Part shown: positions 43,720 to 54,385 of the stretch, in pieces | Position numbering within the stretch: position 1 is the first letter of the stretch | Layout: every line of letters starts with the position of its first letter | Origin: Nocardiopsis algeriensis | Lineage (GTDB): Bacteria; Actinomycetota; Actinomycetes; Streptosporangiales; Streptosporangiaceae | DNA: 64,000 nucleotides | Direction: 5' to 3' | Assembly: GCF_014203695.1 (NCBI RefSeq) | Contig: NZ_JACHJO010000007.1 | Location: 124,001 to 188,000, forward strand | Notes under the pieces: generated by a model | The model's database searches: none | What the model saw: the letters and a program-made list of their open reading frames with translations, nothing else | Told to the model about the DNA's origin: nothing | Position numbers and translations under genes: made by a program

Positions 43720-43795
43720 GTCGCTCCCCTGTCCGGTCCGGGCAGCGGCGGTCTTCCACCGCGGAGCCTCCCGGGCAAGGGTTTTTTCCGCGCGA

Positions 43796-43824
43796 AGGGC
43801 TCCGCGCACATTGCGCGGAGCCCT
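43796..43824 (-). terminator. Terminator hairpin downstream of the DUF1232 gene
   Basis: AGGGCTCCGCGCA, a CAT loop, and its exact complement: a 13-bp perfect stem without a T-run. It lies 63 bp past the DUF1232 stop and 76 bp before the VOC start. Confidence 0.6.
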
Positions 43825-43887
43825 GTCGTCGCGTCCGGTCCTCCGGTCCTACCGCCTGCCGGCGCCGGGGGCGTGTCCCTCCTGGGG

Positions 43888-44262
43888 CTACCCGGCGCGG
43901 GGGTCCGGATTGGCCTGCTGGAAGGCCTGCTGGGCCTGGTTGCGGCGCTCCCACTCGAGAAAGCGCTCGCTCTCGCCCAGGGCCATGGTGGCCAGCCAGA
44001 CGGCGATACCGACGTCGTCGGCCAGACCGAGCAGCGGAATGAAGAGTTCGGGGACGAAGTCGATCGGCGAGACGATGTAGGCGGCCATCAGGAGCATCCC
44101 GATCAGCTTGGACCTGCCGAGCTCGGGGTAGCGGCCGCGCAGCCCGGACCAGAGCATGCGCGGGACGGCCGCCAGGCGCTGCCACACGGAGATGCGGCTG
44201 TCGGTGTTCTGGATGACCTGCCAGGCGGCGGCACCGGCCGCAGCACGGTTTTCCTTGCGCAT
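43888..44262 (-). CDS. YkvA family (DUF1232) membrane protein
   Basis: 124 residues with GAGGAG 9 bases before the ATG. The DUF1232 core is LIGMLLMAAYIVSPIDFVPE with LADDVGIAVWLATMALG, a short two-helix membrane motif. The family is widespread and has no known activity. The N-terminal 45 residues are basic and helical, the C-terminus Gln-rich. Confidence 0.85.
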   Translation of the reverse strand: MRKENRAAAGAAAWQVIQNTDSRISVWQRLAAVPRMLWSGLRGRYPELGRSKLIGMLLMAAYIVSPIDFVPELFIPLLGLADDVGIAVWLATMALGESERFLEWERRNQAQQAFQQANPDPRAG

Positions 44263-44911
44263 CGTTCGACTCCTCAGGGGGCGCGTGGCTTCTCACGATA
44301 TGACGCGAAGCCACCCCTGAATGTTCCCCGGGGATTCCCGGCCAATCCTCGCAGGGGCGAACACGGCGCCCGGAACATCCCTGCCTGCCGGAACAGGGGC
44401 CCCTCGCACCGCAGCAGGCCCCGGATGTTGTCCACAGTCCGACCGACGGCACTGGTGGCGAGGCGATCCAGCGGGCATTCTGGGATAGGTCTTCGCGGCC
44501 GATGGGTATCAGCAGAGGCGAGCGCGACAGCAGGGGAGGAAGAGCAGCAGGAGACAAGCAGCATGCATCGAGGCAGAAGAAGAGGACACATGCACCCAGG
44601 CCAGCCGTTCGTCGATCTGTCCACCCTCTGGCCACTTGCGGCCACGGAGCGCGTTCCCCCCGTTCACCGGGACCGCCCTCCCCAACCGCGGTCCTCCTCC
44701 TCTGCCTGCCCGGTAGGCACCCGGGGCGAACCCGAGGGCCTCCGGCCCCGCACCCAGATTTCCTGACCACCGCGGACCTCGCAGACCACGGCGCGCAGAC
44801 GAGGCCTCCCGCGGCCCGGCACACATTCGTTACGATGCGACCGAGTACCCCCCTTCCCAGGGAAAGCCGATCGGCGCATCTGTCCAGCGCGGAACCGATG
44901 GAGCCTGCCCA
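44263..44911. other. Long intergenic region before the Tad operon
   Basis: 649 bp, locally AT-richer near 44290-44620. A 67-codon frame at 44563-44766 has AGGAG seven bases before its ATG but an Arg/His/Pro-rich product without third-position bias, so I leave it uncalled. The promoter of the Tad operon must lie here. Confidence 0.5.
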
Positions 44912-46012
44912 GTGTCCAGAGCCCTACCACGGTCGGAGACGGCCGTAGCCCTGTTGGCGGACGTCCCCAGCACGGGCCACGTGGGCGAGGTCCGGGCGCA
45001 GCGGTTCGCGATGCTCGGCGACGGCATCGGCGAACGCAGCGCCGCCTTCGTCGCCTTTGCCAGGGAGCAGGTCGAGGCCGGCCGCAAGGTCGTCGCCCTC
45101 TACCCCTCCTGGCGCTCGTCCGACGCGGAACGGGCCGTCAACTTCGCACGCGGCGCCCTGTGCACCGACCACATCGCGGGGATACCCGTCGACCTCTCGC
45201 CCCTGTCCCTGTCCCTGGTCGCCGACCAGCTCGCCTACCTCGCCCCCTACCTTCCGCCGGGGATGATCGCCGCGCTCAGCACCGAACTGCCCAAGCACCT
45301 GCTCGCCGGTGCCTGGCTCAAGTCGGTGGCGGGCCTGGAGACCATTCCCACCTCCCGACGCCAGAGCATGGGCTCCTTCGCCCCGTCGGTGTCCTTCCTC
45401 GCCTACTGCGCCCCTGTCCCCCGGGTGAGCAGGCTGCGCCCCGCCGAGGTGGCCGACCACCTGCCCTTCAGACCCGTGCAGCCGGTGCAGCTGCTGTGCT
45501 CCACACCCGACCCCGGCATCACCCGGGTCTTCGACGACCACCTGCCGCAGGCGATCCAACCGGTCGCCACCCGGACCCTGCCCGCCCAGCCTCTGGGCCC
45601 CGCCTACTGGGGCACCACCAAGTACGTGGAGTTCGTGGCGCTGAGCGCCCACCCGCAGGCCCTCGCCTACGCGGCCGGGGCCGTCCGGGCCTCCGAATGC
45701 CACTGGTGCGGGGAGCCCATGGCGGCCAGGCCCTGCCCGTTCTGCGCCGGTGACACCGCCCGCACCCCGCTGCGGCCCCACCGGACCCGGCAGCCGCCGG
45801 GCGGAGCGGCACCGGGCGGACGCCGCCCCGCGCCGCGGACCGCACCCGAGCTCCCGGCCTCGCGGGAGGACCTTCCTCCGCACGACCACCGGCCTCCTCC
45901 GGAGACCCCGCCCTGGGGCACCGTCCACAGACCGCCCTCCACCGACCACCACGAGGCAAGCACGCCCGACGGCCGCGCCCGCCCCGAGGCCCCGCGGACC
46001 TACTCCTTCTAG
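44912..46012 (+). CDS. Unknown protein with C-terminal zinc ribbon, first gene of the Tad operon
   Basis: 366 residues from the GTG at 44912 (GGAG ten bases upstream). Residues 1-265 are a soluble mixed fold without known motifs (VALLADVPSTGHVGEVRAQR at the start). Near residue 268 two Cys pairs, CHWCGEPMAARPCPFC, form a zinc ribbon, followed by a Pro/Arg-rich tail of about 85 residues. It lies 58 nt before cpaB on the same strand, so it is probably co-expressed with the pilus genes; a regulatory or adaptor role is a guess. Confidence 0.62.
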   Translation: MSRALPRSETAVALLADVPSTGHVGEVRAQRFAMLGDGIGERSAAFVAFAREQVEAGRKVVALYPSWRSSDAERAVNFARGALCTDHIAGIPVDLSPLSLSLVADQLAYLAPYLPPGMIAALSTELPKHLLAGAWLKSVAGLETIPTSRRQSMGSFAPSVSFLAYCAPVPRVSRLRPAEVADHLPFRPVQPVQLLCSTPDPGITRVFDDHLPQAIQPVATRTLPAQPLGPAYWGTTKYVEFVALSAHPQALAYAAGAVRASECHWCGEPMAARPCPFCAGDTARTPLRPHRTRQPPGGAAPGGRRPAPRTAPELPASREDLPPHDHRPPPETPPWGTVHRPPSTDHHEASTPDGRARPEAPRTYSF

Positions 46013-46070
46013 GTCCCCGCCTCGGGCGGGCGGTGCCCCGCAACGAGCCTGGAAACGGAAAACACCCCCT

Positions 46071-46847
46071 ATGAACCCCCGTCAGCGACGCGGTGTCCTC
46101 CTCATGGCGCTGGCCGCCATCGGCGCCGTCGCCGTGTTCGTCTCCGTGTTCACCTACCTCAGGTCCCAGGAGGAGCAGCTCGGCGCCTCCGCCACGGTCC
46201 TGCGCCTGACCGAGGACGTCGAGGCCTACCAGCCCCTCGGCGAGGAGTCCGTGGAGCGGGTGCAGGTGCCGGGCCGCTACTTCGACCCCGAGGTGTTCGT
46301 CAGCGACCTGTCGCTGATCGAGACGCCCGACGACCAGCAGCTGGTGGCGGCCACGGCCCTGAAGGCGGGGTCCTACCTGCAGCAGGGCATGGTGCAGCCC
46401 CAGCCCACCCTCACCTCGGGCGAGCGCGAGGTCGCCATCATGGTCGACGCCGAGACCGGTGTGGCCGGCAAGGTCCGGCGCGGCTCCTTCGTGGACATCT
46501 ACGCGACCTTCGAGGCGCGCGACCACGGGCAGGCGTGCGCGGTGCGCATCCTGACCGAGGTGGAGGTGCTCGGCATCGGCGAGCTGCGCACCCAGGAGAC
46601 CACCACCGGGGTCTCGGGGGTCGTCCCGGTGACCTTCCGGCTCGAACCGCAGGCCGCGCTCCAGCTCGCCTACGCCGAGGACTTCGCCACCAAGCTCCGG
46701 CTGGCCCTGGTGAGTGCCGAAGGCGGCGGATCCGCCGGGGAGGCGGAGTTCTGCAGCCAGGACTTCGAGGCCCTCACCGGCACCGGCGGATCCGGTGACG
46801 AGGGAAGCACAGCAGGCGACACGCGGCTCGCGCCGCACGGGGGGTAG
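46071..46847 (+). CDS. cpaB: Flp pilus assembly protein CpaB/RcpC
   Basis: 258 residues. The ATG at 46071 follows GGAAACGGAAAA. One N-terminal helix (GVLLMALAAIGAVAVFVSVF) anchors an extracytoplasmic SAF domain (about 40-115) and a CpaB/RcpC core with RRGSFVDIYATFEA and VPVTFRLEPQAALQLAYAED. In Caulobacter CpaB is an inner-membrane element of the Flp pilus machine. The C-terminus is a Gly/Ser-rich tail. It is 4 nt before the cpaE start. Confidence 0.87.
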   Translation: MNPRQRRGVLLMALAAIGAVAVFVSVFTYLRSQEEQLGASATVLRLTEDVEAYQPLGEESVERVQVPGRYFDPEVFVSDLSLIETPDDQQLVAATALKAGSYLQQGMVQPQPTLTSGEREVAIMVDAETGVAGKVRRGSFVDIYATFEARDHGQACAVRILTEVEVLGIGELRTQETTTGVSGVVPVTFRLEPQAALQLAYAEDFATKLRLALVSAEGGGSAGEAEFCSQDFEALTGTGGSGDEGSTAGDTRLAPHGG

Positions 46848-46850
46848 ACC

Positions 46851-48254
46851 TTGAACTTCCGAGTCCTGGCGGGCATGCCCACCTCCGAGGCGGAGATGGT
46901 GCTCGCCGCACGCTTCGACGAACTGCCCGGCAGCGACCTCGTCGCGGTGCGGCCCACCACGACGGCGCTCATCGACGCGGCCGGGGAGTTCCCCGACCTC
47001 GACGTCGTCCTGGTCCACCAGGACCTGGGCCCGGCCCCGGTGCTCGACGCGATCCGCGACCTGTCCCACCGGCATCCGCAGCTGGCGATCCTGCTGGTCT
47101 CCACCACCATGGACCCCGACACGCTCACCGGGGCCATGGAGGCGGGCGCGCGCGGGGTGCTGTCCGCCGACGCGGGGATCGCCGAACTGGACAACCGCGT
47201 CTCCCGCGCCGCCGAGTGGTCGCGCACCCTGCGCCGCCACCTGGAGTCGGCCTCCCTGGACCTGCCCGCGTCCTCGGGGGTGCGCGGCCGCGTCCTGACC
47301 GTCAGCGGCGCCAAGGGCGGCGTGGGCGCCACCACCTGCGCGGTGCACCTGGCGCTGGCCGCGGCCGCCGCCGAGCGCGTGGTGTGCCTGGTCGACCTGG
47401 ACCTGCAGACCGGTGACCTGCCCGCATTCCTCAACCTGCGCCACCGCCGCTCCATCGGGGACCTCGCCGACGCGGGCGACGAGATCACCCCCGGCATGCT
47501 CGCCGAGACGCTGTACGTGGACCCGCGCGGACCCCACGTGCTCCTGGCCCCCGAGCACGGCGAGCGCGGCGAGGACGTGACCGGGCGCGTGGCCCGCCGG
47601 GTGCTGAGCGCGCTGCGCTCCCGCTACGAGGTGGTCGTGGTCGACTGCGGCTCCACCATGAACGAGGCGACCGCCATGGCGGTCGAGCTGGCTGACCGGG
47701 CGGTCGTCACGGTCACCCCGGACGTACCGGCGCTGCGCGGGGCACAGCGGCTGATGGCGATGTGGGAGCGGCTGCAGATCCGCTCCCGCCAGGACGTGTT
47801 CGCGCTGATGACCCGGCACAGCCGCAAGAACGAGATCCAGCCGGACTTCCTGCAGCAGCTGATGGGCACCCGGGTCCTGCGCACCCCCGTCCCGGCCAAC
47901 TACCGGGCGCTGGAGCCGGCGGAGAACAACGGCGACCCCACCAAGGTCACCGACGAGGGGCTGCGCAAGGCGTTCGCCCGCCTGGCCTCCGAGCTCGACC
48001 TGCTGAGCCCGCCCGTCCAGCAGGCCGGCGGCAAGGGCGGCGCTCCCACACCGCCGAGCGGTCTGGGCGGTCTCGGGGGGTTCGCCCGCGCGGACGCCTC
48101 GCCCTCCACCCGTGACGTGTCGGGCTTCCTCAACGCCCCCGGCCCCGACCGGGCGCGGGCCGCCGCCAACGGCCACGCCCTGCCGCCGGGCCTGCCGCCC
48201 GGGGGCCTCTCCGGCCGCGGCTCCTCGGGAGGCCACGATGCCTTCCCCCGCTGA
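46851..48254 (+). CDS. cpaE: Tad localisation ATPase, CpaE/TadZ
   Basis: 467 residues from a TTG at 46851 (GGGGGG upstream); no ATG gives a full receiver domain. Residues 1-120 are a degenerate receiver-like domain. About 140-390 is a MinD/ParA ATPase with the deviant Walker A KGGVGATT, LVDLDLQTGDLP and VVVVDCGSTMNEAT, where the Gly in place of the usual signature Lys is typical of TadZ. It places the Tad machine at the membrane. The C-terminal 75 residues are Gly/Pro-rich. It overlaps the next gene by 17 nt. Confidence 0.87.
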   Translation: MNFRVLAGMPTSEAEMVLAARFDELPGSDLVAVRPTTTALIDAAGEFPDLDVVLVHQDLGPAPVLDAIRDLSHRHPQLAILLVSTTMDPDTLTGAMEAGARGVLSADAGIAELDNRVSRAAEWSRTLRRHLESASLDLPASSGVRGRVLTVSGAKGGVGATTCAVHLALAAAAAERVVCLVDLDLQTGDLPAFLNLRHRRSIGDLADAGDEITPGMLAETLYVDPRGPHVLLAPEHGERGEDVTGRVARRVLSALRSRYEVVVVDCGSTMNEATAMAVELADRAVVTVTPDVPALRGAQRLMAMWERLQIRSRQDVFALMTRHSRKNEIQPDFLQQLMGTRVLRTPVPANYRALEPAENNGDPTKVTDEGLRKAFARLASELDLLSPPVQQAGGKGGAPTPPSGLGGLGGFARADASPSTRDVSGFLNAPGPDRARAAANGHALPPGLPPGGLSGRGSSGGHDAFPR

Positions 48255-48672
48255 ACGCGCCCCGCGCCGAAGCGGTCGCCTCCGGCGCCGCCGGGGGGAC
48301 CGGGGAGCGGTGATCGTGGAGTTCGCCGCGGTGGTGCCGTTCCTGATGCTGTCCCTGGCACTGGTGTGGCAGGTGCTGCTGCTCGGCATCACGTCCATGT
48401 ACGCGTCGCACGCCGCCTCGGAGGCGGCGCGGCAGGCGGCGGTCACACCGGACGACGCGGCGCGCATCGACGAGGAGGCGCGCAAACGGGTCCGCTCCCC
48501 GTGGGACGGCGAGGACGTGATGGCGGTGGAGGTCGTCGAGCGCGGCGGGGCGCACTATGCCCGCGTCACCATGGACATGCCGGTCTTCCTGCCCGGGATG
48601 TCGACTCCGTGGGGGGTCACCGGGGAGGCGCGGGTGGTCCCCGAGGTGGAGCCGCGGGGTTCGGTCGGATGA
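48238..48672 (+). CDS. TadE-like pseudopilin 1
   Basis: 144 residues from the ATG at 48238, with GGGAGG five bases upstream. An Arg-rich start ends in RRGDRGAVIVEFAAVVPFLM; the Gly-Ala-Val-Ile-Val-Glu-Phe pattern is the prepilin-peptidase site and E+5 type helix of TadE pseudopilins. A C-terminal extracytoplasmic domain of about 85 residues follows. It overlaps CpaE by 17 nt and the next gene by 4 nt. It may be pseudopilin structure or minor pilus tip. Confidence 0.85.
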   Translation: MPSPAERAPRRSGRLRRRRGDRGAVIVEFAAVVPFLMLSLALVWQVLLLGITSMYASHAASEAARQAAVTPDDAARIDEEARKRVRSPWDGEDVMAVEVVERGGAHYARVTMDMPVFLPGMSTPWGVTGEARVVPEVEPRGSVG

Positions 48673-49043
48673 GCGCCGCACACCGCGTCCGGCGGCGCGA
48701 CGGCGACCGGGGCGGCCCCCTGCTGGAGTTCGCCGCCGCCTTTCCCGTCCTGCTGTTCACGGCGGTCGTGGCCATCGAGGCGTTCCTGGCCTTCGTCGCC
48801 GCCGAGCGGCTGGAGTCGGCGGCCCGGGCAGGGGCCCGCGTGGCGGGGAGCCAGGAACTGGCGGGCGCGGAGGCGGCCGCGCACGAGGCGCTGCCGTCCT
48901 GGCTCGACGACGCCACCGTCACCAGCGGCGCCAACGGCAGCGGCGGCTTCTACGTGGAGGTGTCCCATCCGCTGCCGATCGTGTTCTCCGCCGCGGGCTT
49001 CGACCTGACCGTGACACGGCGTGTGGAGATGCCCAATGTGTGA
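48669..49043 (+). CDS. TadE-like pseudopilin 2
   Basis: 124 residues, ATG overlapping the preceding TGA. The same layout: RRRDGDRGGPLLEFAAAFPV is the processing site and helix start, VVAIEAFLAFVAAERLES continues the helix, and the rest is a small extracellular domain (FYVEVSHPLPIVFSAAGFDL). Paired TadE and TadF-like proteins are normal in Tad loci. Confidence 0.85.
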   Translation: MSAAHRVRRRDGDRGGPLLEFAAAFPVLLFTAVVAIEAFLAFVAAERLESAARAGARVAGSQELAGAEAAAHEALPSWLDDATVTSGANGSGGFYVEVSHPLPIVFSAAGFDLTVTRRVEMPNV

Positions 49044-49057
49044 GGAGGGAGCCAGGT

Positions 49058-50386
<1,329 letters not shown>

Positions 50387-50414
50387 ACCGCGCCCCCGAC
50401 CGGAAGGAGACCCG

Positions 50415-51347
50415 GTGACCTGGCAGTTCGCGGCGATCCTCGGCGGCCTCGCCGTGGTGCTCGCACTGGTGCTGTGGGCGCTGTGGGAGTTCGCGGTCAG
50501 CGCCGAGCAGCGGCGCCTGATCGCCTCCCGCAGTGCGCTGGCCGAGGCCGAGTACCGGGCCTCCACCCCCTCGGCGCGGCTGGACGCGGCGATCCACCGG
50601 ACCCAGTGGGGGGCGCGGCTGCACCGCCGCATCACCCGCTCGGGCGCCGAGATCCGCCTGTCGACGTTCGTGGTCGGGCTCACGGGCGGATCGCTGCTGG
50701 CGGTGGTGGTGGTCTGGCAGGTGCTGGCGCCGTTCTTCGGGCTGCTGGCGGCGGCCGGGGTGGCGTTCCTGTTCTTCTCCTACCTCAACCGCGCCCAGGC
50801 CAAGCGCCGCGAGGAGTTCACGGCCCAGCTCCCGGACCTGGCGCGGGTGCTGGGCAACGCGACCTCCGCCGGGCTGGCGCTGCCGACCGCGGTGGCGATG
50901 GCCGCCGAGGAGCTCGACGGGCCCGCCGGCGAGGAGCTGGGCCGTATGGCCGAGCAGATGAAGCTGGGCGCGAGCTTCGAGGAGTCCGTGCAGGACCTGC
51001 GCGAGCGGATGCCCTCCCGTGAGCTGGGCGTGCTGCTGTCCACGCTGGTGGTGTCGTCCCGCTCGGGCGGCTCGCTGGTCACGGCGCTGCGCAACATCTC
51101 CACCACCCTGGAGAACCGCAAGGAGACCCGCCGCGAGGTGCAGACCATCCTCAGCGAGACCACGAGCACCGTGTGGGCGCTGGGGTTCATGTCGGTGGGC
51201 GCCCTGTTCCTCATCAACGCGATCGAGCCGGGCATCATGCGCGCGATGACCACGTCGGCGGCCGGAATCGCCGTGCTGCTGGTGGTGGCCGCCCTGTTCA
51301 CCGTCGGTTTCACGCTGGTGTCCCGCATCACCAAGTTCGACCTGTAG
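50415..51347 (+). CDS. tadB: Tad inner-membrane protein TadB
   Basis: 310 residues from the GTG at 50415, with AAGGAG seven bases upstream. Three to four membrane helices surround a T2SF/GspF domain with PDLARVLGNATSAGLALPTA and LVVSSRSGGSLVTALRNIS. TadB and TadC form the membrane platform on which CpaF acts. It follows CpaF by 28 nt. Confidence 0.92.
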   Translation: MTWQFAAILGGLAVVLALVLWALWEFAVSAEQRRLIASRSALAEAEYRASTPSARLDAAIHRTQWGARLHRRITRSGAEIRLSTFVVGLTGGSLLAVVVVWQVLAPFFGLLAAAGVAFLFFSYLNRAQAKRREEFTAQLPDLARVLGNATSAGLALPTAVAMAAEELDGPAGEELGRMAEQMKLGASFEESVQDLRERMPSRELGVLLSTLVVSSRSGGSLVTALRNISTTLENRKETRREVQTILSETTSTVWALGFMSVGALFLINAIEPGIMRAMTTSAAGIAVLLVVAALFTVGFTLVSRITKFDL

Positions 51348-51360
51348 GAGCGACCCCCCG

Positions 51361-52272
51361 ATGAGTGCCCTCCCCCTGCTGGTCCCGGCCCTGCTGTCGC
51401 TGGCCGCCGCGCTGCTCGTACCGGTGGCCGTGCGCGGCCTGTACCTGGTGCTGTCGCAGTCCCGGCTGCGGGTGGCCGGTACGGGTGTGCACCCGCCCAG
51501 GACGCGGGAGGAGCAGACCTTCTTCCTGCACCGGATCACCGAGGCGATCGGCCGCCCGTTCGCGGGCGCGCTGGCGGGGGCGCTGGGTGAGGCGCGGCTG
51601 GTGTCGGTGGGACGGCGCATCGAGGCGGCCGGCCGCCCCGACGGTCTCTCCGTGGAGCGCTACCTGCGGCGCAAGGTCGGCGAGGTCGCGCTGTACGGCG
51701 CGGTGGGTGTGCTGATGTTCGCGGTCGGGAACCCGCTCATCGGCCTGGTCGTGCTGGCGTTCACGGCTCTGACCGACCTCGACCTGTACGTCCGGACCCA
51801 GGAGCGGGCCGACAAGGTGCAGTCGCAGCTGCCCGACTTCCTGGATGTGCTCGCGGTGACGGTGAGCGCGGGCCTGTCGTTCCGCTCGGCGCTGTCGCGG
51901 GTGGCCGAGTCGATGCCGGGGGTGCTCGCCGACGAGTTCACGCTCGCCCTGCGGCAGATGGACCTGGGCACGCCCCGGCGCGAGGCGTTCGAGATGCTGC
52001 GCCGCCGCAACCGCAACGAGTCGCTGAGCAAGTTCGTGACGGCGATCCAGCAGGCCGAGGAGCTGGGGGCGCCGCTGAGCGACACCCTCGTCAACATCAG
52101 CCAGGACATGCGCCGTGCCGACGCCCAGTACATGCGCCGCAAGGCCCAGCGCCTCAATCCGCGCGTGACGATGGTGACGGCGGTGACGCTGCTGCCGGGG
52201 CTGCTGCTGCTCATCGTCGGGTCGATGTTCCTGGGCACCGAGGTCGATCTCGGCGTCATCCTGGGCGACTGA
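51361..52272 (+). CDS. tadC: Tad inner-membrane protein TadC
   Basis: 303 residues; ATG at 51361, 13 nt after TadB, with GGAGCG upstream. T2SF domain with QSQLPDFLDVLAVTVSAGLS and FVTAIQQAEELGAPLSDTLV, flanked by two N-terminal and two C-terminal helices (LLPGLLLLIVGSMFLG). It is the last gene of this operon and ends in a bidirectional terminator. No prepilin peptidase (TadV) and no pilin are in the block; the Flp pilin is at 61649. Confidence 0.92.
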   Translation: MSALPLLVPALLSLAAALLVPVAVRGLYLVLSQSRLRVAGTGVHPPRTREEQTFFLHRITEAIGRPFAGALAGALGEARLVSVGRRIEAAGRPDGLSVERYLRRKVGEVALYGAVGVLMFAVGNPLIGLVVLAFTALTDLDLYVRTQERADKVQSQLPDFLDVLAVTVSAGLSFRSALSRVAESMPGVLADEFTLALRQMDLGTPRREAFEMLRRRNRNESLSKFVTAIQQAEELGAPLSDTLVNISQDMRRADAQYMRRKAQRLNPRVTMVTAVTLLPGLLLLIVGSMFLGTEVDLGVILGD

Positions 52273-52273
52273 C

Positions 52274-52308
52274 GCGGCCCCTCCCCCGGAGAGCCGGGGA
52301 GGGGCCGC
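52274..52308. terminator. Bidirectional terminator after the Tad operon
   Basis: GCGGCCCCTCCCC with GGGGAGGGGCCGC, extended by a further GG-CC pair past one bulged base. It lies between the convergent TadC and subtilase genes. Confidence 0.75.
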
Positions 52309-52377
52309 GAGGCAGGAGAGGGTTCCGTGTGGAGGCGCGGAGCCGGGGGCTCCGCCTCCGCGGTGCCCTCGCGCGGG

Positions 52378-54153
52378 CTATCTGAGGGTGATGTTCCTGG
52401 TCGCGGTGGCGGTGGCGCCCTCGGTGTCGGTGACGGTGAGGGTCACGGTGTAGGTCCCGGCACCCGGGAAGAAGTGCCAGGGCGAGGCGCCGCTGCCGCT
52501 GGAGCCGTCGCCGAAGTTCCACGCGTAGGACGCGATCGGGGCGTCCCCGGCCTCGGAGGAGGAGGCGTTGAACTGGCACAGGCGGAAGAGGCTGTAGCAG
52601 CTGCCGGTGAAGGCGGCCGTGGGACCGGTGTGGTCGGGGGCGCCCACGGAGATCTCGGCGGTGGCGGTGTCGGTGGCGCCCGAGTCGTCGGTGACGGTGA
52701 GGGTCACGGTGTAGTCGCCCTCGGCGCCGTAGGTGTGCTCGACGGTGGCGCCGGTGCCGGTGGTGCCGTCGCCGAAGTCCCAGGACCAGCCGGTGACCGT
52801 GCCGCCGGAGGAGGACGCGGACCCGTCGAAGGCGCAGGTCAGCGTGGTGTCGTCGCAGGAGTGGGTGAGGGAGGCGACCGGACCGGCGGGCGGCGGGGCG
52901 TCGCCGTCGGCCGGGAACAGGTCGGCGTCACCGACGTCGAGCAGGGGCTCGTGGACGCCGTCGCCGGAGTCGTCGGTCCAGTCGTGGTTGCCGGCCGTGA
53001 CCAGGGTGTCGTACATGGCCATGACGCCGTTGCGGTCGGTGGGCCTGGCGTCGCCGGTGGCGAGGAGGGCCAGGCCGCCCGCGGCGTGCGGGGAGGCCAT
53101 CGAGGTGCCGCTCATGCTGCCGTAGGCGCCGCCGGGCAGGGTGGAGGTGATGCAGGATCCGGGGGCCGCGATCTCCACGACCGCGCCGTAGTTGGAGAAG
53201 TAGGAGAGGGTGTCGTCGGCGTCGCCGGTGCAGCCGAGGCTGCCGCCGTTGCCGCCGGGCGCGCCGTCGGAGTCGGCCATGGAGGAGACCGTCAGCACGT
53301 CGGGGTGGTTGGCGGGGAAGAAGTTCGCCGCGTCGGTGGCGCTGTTGCCCGCGGCGACCGCGAAGGCGACGCCCGAGTCGACCGCCGAGGAGATGGCCTG
53401 GCCGAGGGCCTGGTTGCTGCAGTTCTGGCAGCCCAGGCTCATGTTGGCGACGGCGATCTCGTCGGCGTGGGCCGCCACGTGGTCGACGCCCGCCGTGATG
53501 CCGGCCAGGGAGCCGCTGCCGGAGGCGTTGAGGACCTGGACGTTCCAGATGTCGGCGCCGGGGGCCATGCCGACGACGCCCTCTCCGTTGTCGATGGCGG
53601 CGGCGCTGCCGGCGACGTGGGTGCCGTGCCCGTTGCCGTCGCTCGCGGTGTTGGGGACGCAGGTGCCGCTGGTGCAGTTGACGGAGTCCACCACGTTGAG
53701 GTCGGGGTGGGAGCCGTCGACGCCGGTGTCGAGGACCGCGATGGCGACGTCGGGCACGTAGTCGGCCTGGCCGTTGATCGCCAGGTTCGGGTTGTCGGGG
53801 GCGAAGGTGCGGGAGATCCCGTCGGGCACGTCCTGGTCGAAGGCGTGGACGGGCTGGTCCTCCTGGACGAAGGCGACGTCGGGGTCGAGGAGGAGGTCGG
53901 AGGCCTCGGCGGCGGTCATCTCCGCGGCGTAGCCGGTGAGGGCGTGCTCGTAGACGCCGATCGGGTCGTCGTCATTGCGTTCGGCGACCTCGTCGGGGGC
54001 GGCCGACTCGTCCAGGACGACGATGTAGGTGCGCTCGGTGGTGTCGGTGGTGTCGAGGAAGCCGGGGACCTCCTCGGCGAGGGCAGGGGGGGCGAGCATG
54101 ACGGGCAGCAGGGCGAAGGCCGCTGCGGCCGCGCCCAGTGTGCTCTTGCGCAT
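52378..54153 (-). CDS. Secreted subtilisin-like serine protease with two PKD domains
   Basis: 591 residues from the ATG at 54153 (GAAGGG eleven bases upstream). Signal peptide 1-26; I9 inhibitor propeptide about 40-105 (TYIVVLDESAAP to AFVQEDQPVHA); S8 domain 118-390 with Asp142 in LDTGVDGSHPDL, His176 in GNGHGTHVAG, Asn270 in VAAGN and Ser351 in SGTSMASPH, all intact. Two PKD domains follow (SWDFGDGTTGTG; AWNFGDGSSGSG), which often aid binding to insoluble protein. It should be an extracellular protease for nutrient or hyphal turnover. It stands alone. Confidence 0.94.
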   Translation of the reverse strand: MRKSTLGAAAAAFALLPVMLAPPALAEEVPGFLDTTDTTERTYIVVLDESAAPDEVAERNDDDPIGVYEHALTGYAAEMTAAEASDLLLDPDVAFVQEDQPVHAFDQDVPDGISRTFAPDNPNLAINGQADYVPDVAIAVLDTGVDGSHPDLNVVDSVNCTSGTCVPNTASDGNGHGTHVAGSAAAIDNGEGVVGMAPGADIWNVQVLNASGSGSLAGITAGVDHVAAHADEIAVANMSLGCQNCSNQALGQAISSAVDSGVAFAVAAGNSATDAANFFPANHPDVLTVSSMADSDGAPGGNGGSLGCTGDADDTLSYFSNYGAVVEIAAPGSCITSTLPGGAYGSMSGTSMASPHAAGGLALLATGDARPTDRNGVMAMYDTLVTAGNHDWTDDSGDGVHEPLLDVGDADLFPADGDAPPPAGPVASLTHSCDDTTLTCAFDGSASSSGGTVTGWSWDFGDGTTGTGATVEHTYGAEGDYTVTLTVTDDSGATDTATAEISVGAPDHTGPTAAFTGSCYSLFRLCQFNASSSEAGDAPIASYAWNFGDGSSGSGASPWHFFPGAGTYTVTLTVTDTEGATATATRNITLR

Positions 54154-54385
54154 GTACCGGTGAACCCTTCGGGGGGCGACGGGGGGACGGGGGAGGGTGG
54201 CCACCCGGCATCATCTTCCGTTGCGGACGGAGTCCCGGCAATACGTGGTCGCCACGTAAGTTCACCGATACGGGAGGGGGCTACGGAGGTGCTGTGGAGC
54301 ACCTACCGAGGCCGGTCCGGAGCTTCCCGGACCCCGCCCCGGAGACGACCCCCGGGGCGGGGCACCGGCGCCGACCGGCGGGAAA

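Noticed and set aside
44563-44766. 67-codon gene in the gap before the Tad operon
   Set aside because: It has an AGGAG but an Arg/His/Pro-rich product and no third-position bias.
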